Positions 29,210 through 37,029 of a DNA stretch of 64,000 nucleotides are shown here, piece by piece (positions within the stretch are counted from its first letter, which is position 1; each line of letters begins with the position of its first letter). The notes beneath the pieces were generated by a model. The model saw nothing but the letters and a program-made list of their open reading frames with translations. It was not told the origin of the DNA and did not search any database. A program made the translations under genes and the position numbers. Origin of the DNA: Lamprocystis purpurea DSM 4197 (GTDB taxonomy: Bacteria; Pseudomonadota; Gammaproteobacteria; Chromatiales; Chromatiaceae); the NCBI RefSeq assembly GCF_000379525.1, contig NZ_KB902498.1, positions 12,488 to 76,487 of the forward strand, given 5' to 3'.

Positions 29210-29536
29210 ATGAAGAACGCATCTACTGGAACAGCATCCCCGCTCGACCGCACCGACTGGCCACGCGTCCGCGCCATGACTGACGCCGACATTTCCCACG
29301 ACGCCGACAGCCCCCGCACCACGGCCGCCGATTGGGAGGGCGCCGTACTCAAGCAGGATGGTGTCGTGGTGGGTCAGGTCAAGACTCGGGGGCCAAACCG
29401 CCGACCGACCAAGGAGCAGGTGGCGATCCGCTATAGCCCGGAGGTACTCGCCGCCTTCCGCGCCACCGGGCGCGGCTGGCAGACGCGCATGAACGAAGCG
29501 CTGAAGGATTGGCTCAAGGATCACACTCCGGCGTAG
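29210..29536 (+). CDS. brnA: BrnA-like antitoxin, toxin partner missing
   Basis: A 108-residue BrnA-family antitoxin. The middle TDWPRVRAMTDADI and the C-terminal RHH region (EQVAIRYSPEVLAAFRATGRGWQTRMNEALKDWL) are typical. BrnA normally follows brnT, whose RNase toxin it neutralises. Upstream, the ATG at 29190 encodes only MLTYDET before a stop at 29211; that resembles a BrnT N-terminus cut short. The first 12 residues of this ORF lack homology, so its true start is uncertain. Looks like an orphan antitoxin. Confidence 0.65.
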   Translation: MKNASTGTASPLDRTDWPRVRAMTDADISHDADSPRTTAADWEGAVLKQDGVVVGQVKTRGPNRRPTKEQVAIRYSPEVLAAFRATGRGWQTRMNEALKDWLKDHTPA

Positions 29537-29701
29537 TTCCCTCGCGGGCACATGCGAGTCGACACTGCCCGGCTACCCATGTTGCGGATATCGGCCACGC
29601 AAGAGCCGCAACCTGTGGCATGATCTGACCGTAAGAAAAACGCCACCAGGACAGGCGCGAAAACTATTCCGCCAAGTGCCGATTTGACGGTCAAGAGGAC
29701 C

Positions 29702-30058
29702 ATGAGCCCCGAACTGGAGTCCATCACCCGCGCGCAACGCGTTGACCGCCAGCTTGCCAAGGCTGGCTGAACCCGCTCGTCGCGCCGCGTGGTGGATGAA
29801 TTCTTCCTTTCCGGAGACAGGGCCGTGCGGGCGGATGACGGAGCAGCGGTCAAGGACGCGTTCATCGATAACGCCCTGGTCCTTCCGGATGGGTGCCCCA
29901 TTGCCATCGACGAGGTCAAGCGCAACTTGCGCGAGGCGCTGGAGGGTGAGTGCCAATCGGCGGGTTACGCGGACCGCGTGAAGCTCAAGTACGGCATCGA
30001 CCCCTTCGTCTTCCTCACCAACGGTGACGAGATCTGGTTCTGGCACCGCAGTCTGTAC
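29702..30058 (+). pseudogene. Type I restriction enzyme R subunit, N-terminal remnant
   Basis: The ATG at 29702 opens MSPELESITRAQRVDRQLAK, typical of HsdR, but TGA at 29768 interrupts it where the family has a Trp. The same frame continues: VVDEFFLSG, DNALVLPDGCPIAIDEVKR (an Asp where HsdR usually has Glu) and FVFLTNGDEIWFWHR. Homology stops near 30058, before the helicase domains. About 115 of roughly 800-1000 residues remain. No hsdM or hsdS is in the window. Confidence 0.75.
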
Positions 30059-30194
30059 TTGTTTCTGCTCCGGCACCGAGCTGAGTGGTCCTACGTAGAA
30101 ATCGTCGTACCTCTCCTAATTTCTCATTATTATCGACAGGTACGATCCTTTTGGAGGCTGCTACCACGTGCTGCGTGGGATGAGAGGCAAGGCC

Positions 30195-32699
30195 ATGTTC
30201 GAGCGGACAAGCGTCAGCAGCGACGAGGCCGATCCCATTGCCGGGGTTGTCCGGTGGCTTGGCCGCTACTTGGCCGGCGCACTCCTGTGGTTGGTTTGGG
30301 TGCCCGCGGCCTGGGCAGCCGACACCGCGACCCCGCCCGGCCCCGTCCTGGTCTTGGAGGCCGCGCAGGGTATCAAGGCATCCACTGCTGCCGCCCGCTG
30401 GCTCGCCGATCTGGAAGGGGAGTTGTCTGCCGCCAAGGCCAAGTGCCCTGCCGCCGCGGTGCCGACCTTGGACCCGAGTCTCCCATCCATGGCATTCCGT
30501 GTCCCGGTCTCGCCGGCCCGGCCGGTGGTGTACTCCAAAGACTCAGTCGTCAATCGCCTGGTGATGATCGCCCGCGATGGGCGCGGTTGTCCCTGGGGCG
30601 CCGTCACGGGTCGGTCCTTGCCATTCGGCGAACGCTCGCTGCTAAGCCCACTGGCAAACCTGCGCTTGCCGCTGGATGCCCCCGCTCAAGAAGTGACGGT
30701 CGTGATCCAGGACGGCAAGACGCTGCGCCCCTGGCTGCGCGTCGCCGCGGTTGAGACCTTCGACCGCGACAGTAGGCGGCTGTGGGTCTTGCTTGGCGCC
30801 TATACCGGCGCGTTCGCGGTGCTGCTCATCATCGGGTTGGGTCTGCGGCGCGCCCATCCGGGCATGCTCGCGAACGCCTATTGCGTCTACATCATCGCCC
30901 TCATGGTGTATCAGCTCCAGGCCCTGGGCATTGGACCCGCCTGGATCCCCGGCTGGCCCCAGGGGGACAACTTTGCCGTCATGCAGGGCGCCACGGCGGC
31001 CGCGGTCATGGCCAGCATTGCCGCGACCACTATTGCCTTCTTGCGCCCCAAGGGGACGCTGCGCCTAATTATCATCGGCGGCATGACGCTCGGTACGGGC
31101 GCCTTCCTCACCTCCGGGTGGTACCCCCCGGCCTACCGGATTGGCGCCCTGATCGTAATGTTGATGGCGATTCCGGGGACCGTGCTGCTGGTCCTCGGGC
31201 TGCGGACCAATGAGCCTTGGGTACGCTGGTTCGCCGTTGGAATGGTGGTGATGTTCATCGGGGGCGGCGCGCAGATGGCCACTGTTGTCTTCAACGGGGC
31301 GGGCTTGGGCACACTGGGTAGCTTTGTCTACATACCAGCCAATTTGGTCGACTCGGCCTGTTGGCTGATCTCGCTGTTTGTGCGGTTCAACGCTGAGCGT
31401 GCCAAGGACCAGGCGCGCCTGCTCCACGATGCAACCCATGACCGCCTGACCGGGCTGCCCAATCGCGCCTACCTCACCGCCTGGATGAACACCGGGGCCG
31501 CCGCCGCGGGCTGCCGCGGCTTGGTATTGATCGATCTGGACCGCTTCAAGGCTATAAACGATAACTTGGGCTATGCCGCCGGTGATGGCCTCTTGATCGC
31601 GGTGGCGCGATTGCTGGGGGATATCGTTCCGCCCACGGCCAGGGTGATCCACTTGGGTGCGGACGTGTTCGCCATCCTGTTGCACCGCGATGATGCTGCG
31701 AGCGATGCGCAAGCGGTCGCCATGCGGATCGTCGACCGTCTGCGCAAGCCCATCGCGCTGAAGGGCGGCTCGGTGCATGTGCGCGCCAGCATGGGTGTGG
31801 TCCGCGATGCTGCCGCGGACTGTAGGATCCTCGACATCCTGCGCGATGCTGACAGCGCCCTGAACCTGGCCAAGGTCGGTGGTGGTAACCGTTCCGTCGA
31901 CTTTCAGCCCGTCATGCGGGCGCCCGCGCTCAAGCGCTTCCGCTTGGAGCAGGACCTGGTGGAGGCGCTAAGCGGCGACGAGTTCCAGGTCTTCTACCAG
32001 CCGATTGTCGCCCTCGCCGATCAGCGGGCGGTGGGGATGGAGGCACTGATCCGCTGGCATCAACCGCGGCAGGGATGGCTATCGCCGGCGGACTTCATCC
32101 CGGTGGCGGAGGAGACCGGGCTCATTGTCCAGATCGGCGCCTGGGTCCTGTGGCGCACGGCCGTGCAGATTCAGGAATGGAAGCTGGCGGGCCGCTGGCG
32201 TCCGGGCTTTTATGTGAGCGTCAACCTGTCCGGAAATCAGTTGCTGGACGACGCACTGATCGGGCATTTGGATGCCGTGATCCTGCGTGGCGGCCTGTCT
32301 CCGGGGGAGTTGCGACTGGAACTGACCGAAACGGCAGTGATCGCCAACATCGGCGCGGCCTGCGATGTACTGCCCGCCCTGCGCGAGCGGCGCATACCGC
32401 TGTGCATGGACGACTTCGGAACCGGCTATTCGTCGTTGAGCTACTTGAATGAGTTGCCCTTCGACGTGCTCAAGATCGACCGCTCCTTCGTCACCGGGAT
32501 CGAGGCGCGCCAAGAGTCGCAAGTCCTGGTGCGGACCATCCTGGCGCTGGCCCAATCCATGGGATTGCAGGTGGTTGCGGAGGGCGTCGAGACCGAGGCC
32601 CAGGCGGCACTGCTGTTGTCCATGGGTTGCCCTTACGGTCAGGGCTATCACTTCGCACGGCCGTTGCCGGCGGGGCAGGCCGGCGATTGGCTCTCATGA
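30195..32699 (+). CDS. 7TM sensor with degenerate GGDEF and intact EAL domain
   Basis: An ~834-residue membrane protein. A signal-like segment (VRWLGRYLAGALLWLVW) leads to a periplasmic domain (to about residue 190), then seven or so TM helices (about 200-400), then GGDEF and EAL. The GGDEF active site reads HLGADVF, so it is probably inactive. EAL residues are intact ([43 protein letters not shown]), so it likely hydrolyses c-di-GMP. The layout matches 7TMR-DISM sensors. I chose the ATG at 30195; starts at 30168 and 30180 are possible. Confidence 0.85.
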   Translation: MFERTSVSSDEADPIAGVVRWLGRYLAGALLWLVWVPAAWAADTATPPGPVLVLEAAQGIKASTAAARWLADLEGELSAAKAKCPAAAVPTLDPSLPSMAFRVPVSPARPVVYSKDSVVNRLVMIARDGRGCPWGAVTGRSLPFGERSLLSPLANLRLPLDAPAQEVTVVIQDGKTLRPWLRVAAVETFDRDSRRLWVLLGAYTGAFAVLLIIGLGLRRAHPGMLANAYCVYIIALMVYQLQALGIGPAWIPGWPQGDNFAVMQGATAAAVMASIAATTIAFLRPKGTLRLIIIGGMTLGTGAFLTSGWYPPAYRIGALIVMLMAIPGTVLLVLGLRTNEPWVRWFAVGMVVMFIGGGAQMATVVFNGAGLGTLGSFVYIPANLVDSACWLISLFVRFNAERAKDQARLLHDATHDRLTGLPNRAYLTAWMNTGAAAAGCRGLVLIDLDRFKAINDNLGYAAGDGLLIAVARLLGDIVPPTARVIHLGADVFAILLHRDDAASDAQAVAMRIVDRLRKPIALKGGSVHVRASMGVVRDAAADCRILDILRDADSALNLAKVGGGNRSVDFQPVMRAPALKRFRLEQDLVEALSGDEFQVFYQPIVALADQRAVGMEALIRWHQPRQGWLSPADFIPVAEETGLIVQIGAWVLWRTAVQIQEWKLAGRWRPGFYVSVNLSGNQLLDDALIGHLDAVILRGGLSPGELRLELTETAVIANIGAACDVLPALRERRIPLCMDDFGTGYSSLSYLNELPFDVLKIDRSFVTGIEARQESQVLVRTILALAQSMGLQVVAEGVETEAQAALLLSMGCPYGQGYHFARPLPAGQAGDWLS

Positions 32700-32736
32700 T
32701 CGACTCACAGCACGCTTTCGATATCGGTTCCGGCCG

Positions 32737-32826
32737 ATCGGCGGTTGTGAGCACCGCGATACAGGCATCCGCTTCCGGCTCGTTTGGCAGAATAGCCATT
32801 CGAGCCGAAGTATCGACCACGATCAT
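32737..32826 (-). pseudogene. VapC-type PIN toxin, truncated after ~30 codons
   Basis: The frame begins MIVVDTSARMAILPNEPEAD, a typical PIN start with the first acidic residue. At about 32737 the homology ends and the frame runs antisense into the EAL gene. The ATGA overlap with the antitoxin is retained. The other acidic residues are missing, so no active toxin is expected. Confidence 0.7.
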
Positions 32827-33074
32827 CCGGGGAGGCCATCGTCGCCGTAGAGAACATCCTGGCTACGCGCGGCGTTCGGCCCGGCGGAGGCACATGCGGA
32901 CGCCCGGAGCGTTTCCAGCAGCGTCCGCTGGGCCTTGCTGTCCGGCATTGCCGCGATGGGAACCAGACGAACCCTGGCATGACCGCAGCGGGTCAATATC
33001 ACCTCGTCGCCAAGCTCGGCACCGCGTACCAGCTCGGTCAATTGCGCTTTGGCGTCGGTGACCGAAATCTGCAT
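32823..33074 (-). CDS. Phd/YefM-family antitoxin
   Basis: An 83-residue antitoxin with the N-terminal MQISVTDAKAQLTELVRGAE fold and the strand VILTRCGHARVRLVP. It would bind its toxin and its own promoter. It overlaps the truncated vapC by 4 nt and the toxin is lost, so this is an orphan antitoxin that could act as a residual repressor. Confidence 0.8.
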   Translation of the reverse strand: MQISVTDAKAQLTELVRGAELGDEVILTRCGHARVRLVPIAAMPDSKAQRTLLETLRASACASAGPNAARSQDVLYGDDGLPG

Positions 33075-33204
33075 TGGTATTCGTTCAGCGGCTCTCGCCG
33101 CGCGCCACCTGGTGCGCCGCTGCCCCGGTAAGGTCCGTCGGTGCGGGCGAGCCCCGGGCGAAGTGGCGCCCGATCCGCCGCTGAGCCCCTCAATCGCGCC
33201 GCGT

Positions 33205-33386
33205 GCCGACGAGGTGGGTCAGCTCGACCATACAGCGGACCTCCAGCTTCTCCAGCAGCCGGCTGCAATGCGCGCCATGCGCATGTCCAACGCCAGGGCG
33301 CTCCGGTTCGCAGCGGTCGAGATAGGCCTGCGCCGAGGCATAGGTCTCGGCCCGCAGGCCGACTGAACCGACCAGCTGGGCGCTGA
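33205..33386 (-). pseudogene. FixJ-like response-regulator receiver fragment
   Basis: One frame reads VGSVGLRAETYASAQAYLDR, typical of the second strand and helix of FixJ-type receivers. A second frame reads LALDMRM around the phosphoacceptor, and the first frame resumes with LLEKLEVR. A frame change and loss of both ends make it non-functional. Confidence 0.45.
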
Positions 33387-33610
33387 ATCTGATCGGAGAC
33401 GCGAGCCTGCACCTGTATCCCTCCGGCGCTTTAGATCCCGGCACCGCCTATGCCATCATGTCGTACGGAATGCGCAACGGGAGTTTCACCGGCAAGAAGC
33501 TGTCGGACTACATTTCCGGCGGCAATGCTGATTACCAGACCGTACGTTCAGTGAGTGGTATTCAGCGGCGGACGAGCGGGCCTATGCCGATCTTTGAATC
33601 AGGCGAGTGA
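33377..33610 (+). pseudogene. C-terminal fragment of a larger protein (possible muralytic enzyme)
   Basis: The frame WALNLIGDASLHLYPSGALD, then AYAIMSYGMRNGSFTGKKLS and DYISGGNADYQ, ends at TGA 33608. The SYGMRNGSFTGKKLSDYI stretch resembles the C-terminal part of some phage endolysin or chitinase-like proteins, from memory. No start or catalytic part is present. It abuts the antisense receiver fragment. Confidence 0.4.
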
Positions 33611-33613
33611 TTC

Positions 33614-34363
33614 TCAACCCTGTCGGCTCTCCCCGATCTGGTCGCAATATTGGCTGAGGTTGTCGGGAACGCCGGCAGGACAGACGCCGCATTCCCGGTT
33701 GCCGGGCACGGCATAATCGATGAACTTCGGGTAGGCGAGATTCAGTCCGTTCATCAACGCGACAAAGGATTCGAGTGAGCGGTTGCCGCCGAGCCGCGGG
33801 TTGCGTGTTTTCTCCTGCGCGATGCTCGATACCCAGCGTCCCTCGTAGTCGTGACCAGGGTAAACCAGCGTTTCGTCGGGCAGCGCGAAGAGTTTGCCGG
33901 CCACGCTGCGATACAAAGCCGTCGGGTCGCCGCTTTGGAAATCGGTGCGACCGCAGGCGTCGATCAGCAGTGCATCGCCGGTCAGGACCTGGTTGCCGAT
34001 ACGGTAGGCGTGATGACCGTCGGTGTGGCCCGGCGTGAAGAGCGGGTCGATGCGAAGACTGCCGACCAGCAGCGGCGTGCCTTCGGCGATTGGCAGGTCG
34101 ACGCAGGCGAGTCCATCGACGGCGGGATGGGCGATCCGGCTGCCGGCTTCGTGTTTGAGCCTGAGTGCCGAGGTGATGTGATCGGCGTGGACGTGCGTAT
34201 CGAGTGTCACGACGAGCTTCAGTCCGAGCGTCGCGACCTCGGCCAGATCGCGCTGCCAGGTGGGCAGAACCGGGTCGATCAGGATCGCCTCGCCGGTCTC
34301 TTCGCAGCCGAGCAGGTAGGTGTAGGTGCTGGAAACGGGCTCGAACAGTTGTCTGAACAGCAT
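33614..34363 (-). CDS. Persulfide dioxygenase (ETHE1-type MBL-fold)
   Basis: A 249-residue metallo-beta-lactamase-fold enzyme of the ETHE1/SDO type. It oxidises glutathione persulfide to sulfite using a mononuclear Fe(II). Metal motifs are HVHADHIT, TPGHTDGH, GDALLIDACGRTDFQ and YPGHDY. The CGRTDFQ segment distinguishes this group from glyoxalase II. The C-terminus has a Cys pair (ECGVCPAG). A good ribosome site (GGAG) precedes the ATG at 34363. It suits sulfur or sulfide detoxification. Confidence 0.88.
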   Translation of the reverse strand: MLFRQLFEPVSSTYTYLLGCEETGEAILIDPVLPTWQRDLAEVATLGLKLVVTLDTHVHADHITSALRLKHEAGSRIAHPAVDGLACVDLPIAEGTPLLVGSLRIDPLFTPGHTDGHHAYRIGNQVLTGDALLIDACGRTDFQSGDPTALYRSVAGKLFALPDETLVYPGHDYEGRWVSSIAQEKTRNPRLGGNRSLESFVALMNGLNLAYPKFIDYAVPGNRECGVCPAGVPDNLSQYCDQIGESRQG

Positions 34364-34388
34364 CTTGTGCTCCGTTATAAGGGTTGCA

Positions 34389-34425
34389 CCGGACGGGCTC
34401 GCCGGTCAAGGCGAGAACCGTCCGG
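34389..34425 (-). terminator. Stem-loop between CPXCG gene and persulfide dioxygenase gene
   Basis: CCGGACGG/CCGTCCGG with an inner CTCGCC/GGCGAG forms a long stem; no clear T-run. It may terminate the CPXCG gene or act in the leader of the dioxygenase gene. Confidence 0.4.
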
Positions 34426-34487
34426 CAAGGCGTTTGGTTTCTGGATGGTGGAGGTCGCAGACGTTGATGCGGTCGATCGGCTGGCGA

Positions 34488-34676
34488 TCAATCGTCGTCG
34501 CGGTGGGCTGTCACGCTGATCAGATTCCCCGCGTCGTCGACTTCGGCTTGGAATTCGATGGGCCGGCAGCAGACGGCGCAGTCCTCGATGTAGCGCTGGC
34601 TGCCGGCGGAACAGTCCACGGCGGTATCGAAGTCCTCGCCGCAGTAGGGACACTCGACTCGTATGTCTTCAAGCAT
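34488..34676 (-). CDS. CPXCG-type cysteine-rich zinc-ribbon protein
   Basis: A 62-residue protein with VECPYCGE and EDCAVCCRPIEF, two Cys pairs that should form one zinc ribbon. It matches the small CPXCG family of unknown function. The ATG at 34676 has AGGTGAT at the right distance; a GTG at 34685 is the alternative. It is co-directional with the dioxygenase gene, with a 124-bp gap. Confidence 0.8.
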   Translation of the reverse strand: MLEDIRVECPYCGEDFDTAVDCSAGSQRYIEDCAVCCRPIEFQAEVDDAGNLISVTAHRDDD

Positions 34677-34776
34677 CGGTATCACCTATTATAAAATGCG
34701 CGTCGGCGCAATAGCGTAGCGTATTGCGCCGAGTGATTGTAAAGTCTGTTTCACCTGATCCGGTGGTCCGCAATAG

Positions 34777-35098
34777 TTAGGGGCTGGTCAACGCATAGTC
34801 CACTGCCGCCTCGGCATGGATGGCGGTCGTGTCGAAGACCGGGACGCTGACGTCCGCCCAGGCGATCCCGCACCTGCTCATTCATCAGCCGGTAGTATTC
34901 GAGCGATGAGACCCAGCTCACGCCGCCGATGATGCCGATGGTTTCGATCCGACGCTCTGCCGCGCCTGCTTCTTCGGCTGCTGGGGAACCCTGCCTGGCG
35001 GCATCCGCAGCCGACAGCGGCAAGGCGGATGACTCGCCCCAGGCGCTGCCGGTCAGGAGCAGGCAGAGCAGGGCTGCATTGATCAGGTTTGCGTGCAT
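34777..35098 (-). pseudogene. Aspartate/glutamate racemase-family gene with internal deletion
   Basis: The N-terminal part has a signal peptide (MHANLINAALLCLLLTGSAW) and the racemase start IGIIGGVSWVSSLEYYRLMN. After DRLGG the frame shifts, and the other frame ends VPVFDTTAIHAEAAVDYALT, which is the family's C-terminus. About 150 residues, including most of the active site, are missing. A signal peptide on this family is unusual. Confidence 0.75.
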
Positions 35099-35497
35099 GG
35101 GAATCTCAACTCCGTCGTGTTGCTGGGATTGGGTGGAGCCGGTTGCGCGCGTGTCGGTCACTGCTTGGACCGGATCGGTGCGCTCCCGATCGGGCTGGGA
35201 GCGCCACGCATGGTCGATCAGGCATGGTAACTGAATCCGGCAATTGCTCACACAAAGACACCAAGGACACGAAGAAGAACAGAAGAAGAACAGAAGAAGA
35301 ACAGATCAAGGTTGCGCGAGCGACCGCCGGATGGCGGTTCAGGGCACGATCAGCCGGATGCAGTTCGCCGTGGCCCTCCCATCGCAGTTCGTACGCCACC
35401 GGCTGAAGCCTCCGTTGCGCGACGCACGGGCATGGCGGAAACGATGATCAAAGCCCCGATCCCATCCAAAAACATCGCATACCACACTGGGCGCGGT
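35099..35497. other. Gene-free stretch with a purine-rich repeat
   Basis: It contains CACAAAGACACCAAGGACAC (35250-35269), a motif seen widely as an interspersed repeat, followed by three tandem AGAAGAAGAAC-type units to about 35306. No supported gene. Confidence 0.4.
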
Positions 35498-36496
35498 TTA
35501 GACCCACCGTGGATCGCCCGTCAGGCAGATCGACAGCCAGGCTTCATCGACCGAGACGTCCATGGCGGTCCAGATCAGTTCCCGCAGTTGATCCTGCTGT
35601 GCGATGGTTTGCAGGGCGAATTCCGGTCCGACGACGATGTCGATCTCGATGAAATAGGTTCTGCCGGTCTTGACCACATGATGGACATACTTCTCGATCG
35701 CGTGCTCGGCGCTGAGCGTTTTCATAATGGCATCGAGGCGCCCGATCAGCGCATCGTTCACGTCCACCATCAGCAGGACCTCGCGCAGATTGCGATTGAG
35801 GATCCCCAGCGGCACGGGTAGCAGCAGCAGCGACATGGTCGCGACCAGGGCCGGGTCGGCATAGCTCGCCCAGGCGGTGCGGTAGGGTTCCGCGAGCGCG
35901 GGCAGGATCGCAAAGCCGATCAAAATCACCATGCTGAACGCAAAGTCCATGCCCCATTCCTTGGCGTCGGTGGCGACGAGTTGGGAGTCGAGGCGCCGTG
36001 CCAGAATCGACAGGTAGATCCAGAAGCCCAGACAGAGCACGGCGCTGACCAAGCTGAACCAGATGACACCCGCCGCATCGACCGTGGTGCCGCCCTCGCG
36101 GATGCCATTGATGCCGTTGATGAACGAATAGATGCAGATCACCAGGACGAGGAATCCTTTGACCGACTGAACCAGCGGTTCCACATGGGAATAGCCATAG
36201 GGAAAGCGCTTGTCCGCCGGTTTGACGATCAACTTGGCGGCCAGCAGGCTCAAGCCCCCGGCGACCAGGCTGAGCACGGAGAAGATCCCGTTGAGGATGA
36301 CGACTTCGGATTCCAGAAACAGACCGTAGGCGACGCTCCCGAGCCCGACCGCGACCACGCCCCAGATCGAGCGCCGCAACACCCGCTGTTCGATGACGTT
36401 CGCTTGCTGTACCGACCACTGCGTATCGCCGCTTGGCGGGGAGGATTCCGGCTGGGATCGCGGGTCGTCGGCCCGGTCGCCCGTGGCGGCGCTCAT
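35498..36496 (-). CDS. Cation diffusion facilitator-family transporter
   Basis: A 332-residue inner-membrane protein with about six TM helices and a C-terminal cytoplasmic domain, as in CDF exporters. It has the family's KRFPYGYSHVEPL after TM2 and ATDAKEWGMD in TM5. The usual TM2 acidic motif is replaced by LNGIFSVLSL, so metal binding may be atypical; the substrate is unknown. It is divergent from dnaE2. No metalloregulator is adjacent. Confidence 0.8.
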   Translation of the reverse strand: MSAATGDRADDPRSQPESSPPSGDTQWSVQQANVIEQRVLRRSIWGVVAVGLGSVAYGLFLESEVVILNGIFSVLSLVAGGLSLLAAKLIVKPADKRFPYGYSHVEPLVQSVKGFLVLVICIYSFINGINGIREGGTTVDAAGVIWFSLVSAVLCLGFWIYLSILARRLDSQLVATDAKEWGMDFAFSMVILIGFAILPALAEPYRTAWASYADPALVATMSLLLLPVPLGILNRNLREVLLMVDVNDALIGRLDAIMKTLSAEHAIEKYVHHVVKTGRTYFIEIDIVVGPEFALQTIAQQDQLRELIWTAMDVSVDEAWLSICLTGDPRWV

Positions 36497-36678
36497 GGTT
36501 GCCCCGCGTCACGCTCAGGCCCCAACCGGGTTCGACCGGGTCGGGTCATGGGCGCTGCCGTTGTTTGATTCGCCGTCATGTGGAGTTGCCTGTGTCGGTG
36601 GAGTCTTGAGCGGCCTTGGGTCCTGATCATCCGTCAGCCTCGCAAGGCGCAGATGTTACCGTGAAAATCCCCCGGCGA

Positions 36679-36943
36679 CCCGTGGGAGCGGCCTCCGGCT
36701 GCAATTCCAAATTTGGGCGGCACCGCGCGACCTCTGGTGGATGCGGCGCCCGCGACCGCCGTGCCAAGTCCCTGACACCGAGCGGCGCGCCTTATCCACC
36801 CTACAACGGAGCCGGTTTCGTAGGGTGGATAAGCGCAGCGCATCCACCATCGGCCTCTGCTGGGCCTCCGGCTGCGACGGGGCCTCGCGGGATAGCAGCA
36901 TTCACCGCGGCATCCCGTCGCGGCCGGAAGCCGCTCCCACGGG
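36679..36943. repeat. Nested inverted-repeat element, 265 bp
   Basis: Three nested perfect pairs: 36679-36692 with 36930-36943 (CCCGTGGGAGCGGC), 36735-36745 with 36839-36849 (TGGTGGATGCG), and 36791-36804 with 36820-36833 (CTTATCCACCCTAC). The outer flanks resemble those of the element at 40981-41072. The 460-bp gap upstream of dnaE2 holds this element and no gene. Confidence 0.8.
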
Positions 36944-36988
36944 AGAATTTCATTTTTGCGATGAGGCAGCGAGCCGCAATCCGGCAGA

Positions 36989-37008
36989 TACTGTATATTT
37001 ATACAGTC
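36989..37008 (+). promoter_or_regulatory. LexA (SOS) box upstream of dnaE2
   Basis: CTGTATATTTATACAG at 36991-37006 is a perfect palindromic match to the gammaproteobacterial LexA consensus (CTGT-N8-ACAG with an AT core). It ends 23 bp before the GTG start, so it should cover the promoter. Confidence 0.9.
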
Positions 37009-37029
37009 TCCCGCCAGGTGCCGATAACC

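Noticed and set aside
32491-32736. Rest of the frame after the vapC start as a full toxin
   Set aside because: After 30 residues the frame lies antisense to the EAL gene and lacks PIN acidic residues.
35262-35310. Tandem AGAAGAAGAAC units as a CRISPR-like array
   Set aside because: Units are directly adjacent with no spacers; it is a simple tandem repeat.
36679-36943. Inverted repeats as ends of an insertion sequence
   Set aside because: No transposase frame lies between the arms and the interior is only about 240 bp.
36616-37029. Upstream in-frame extension of dnaE2
   Set aside because: It runs through nested inverted repeats and the LexA box, so translation from there is unlikely.
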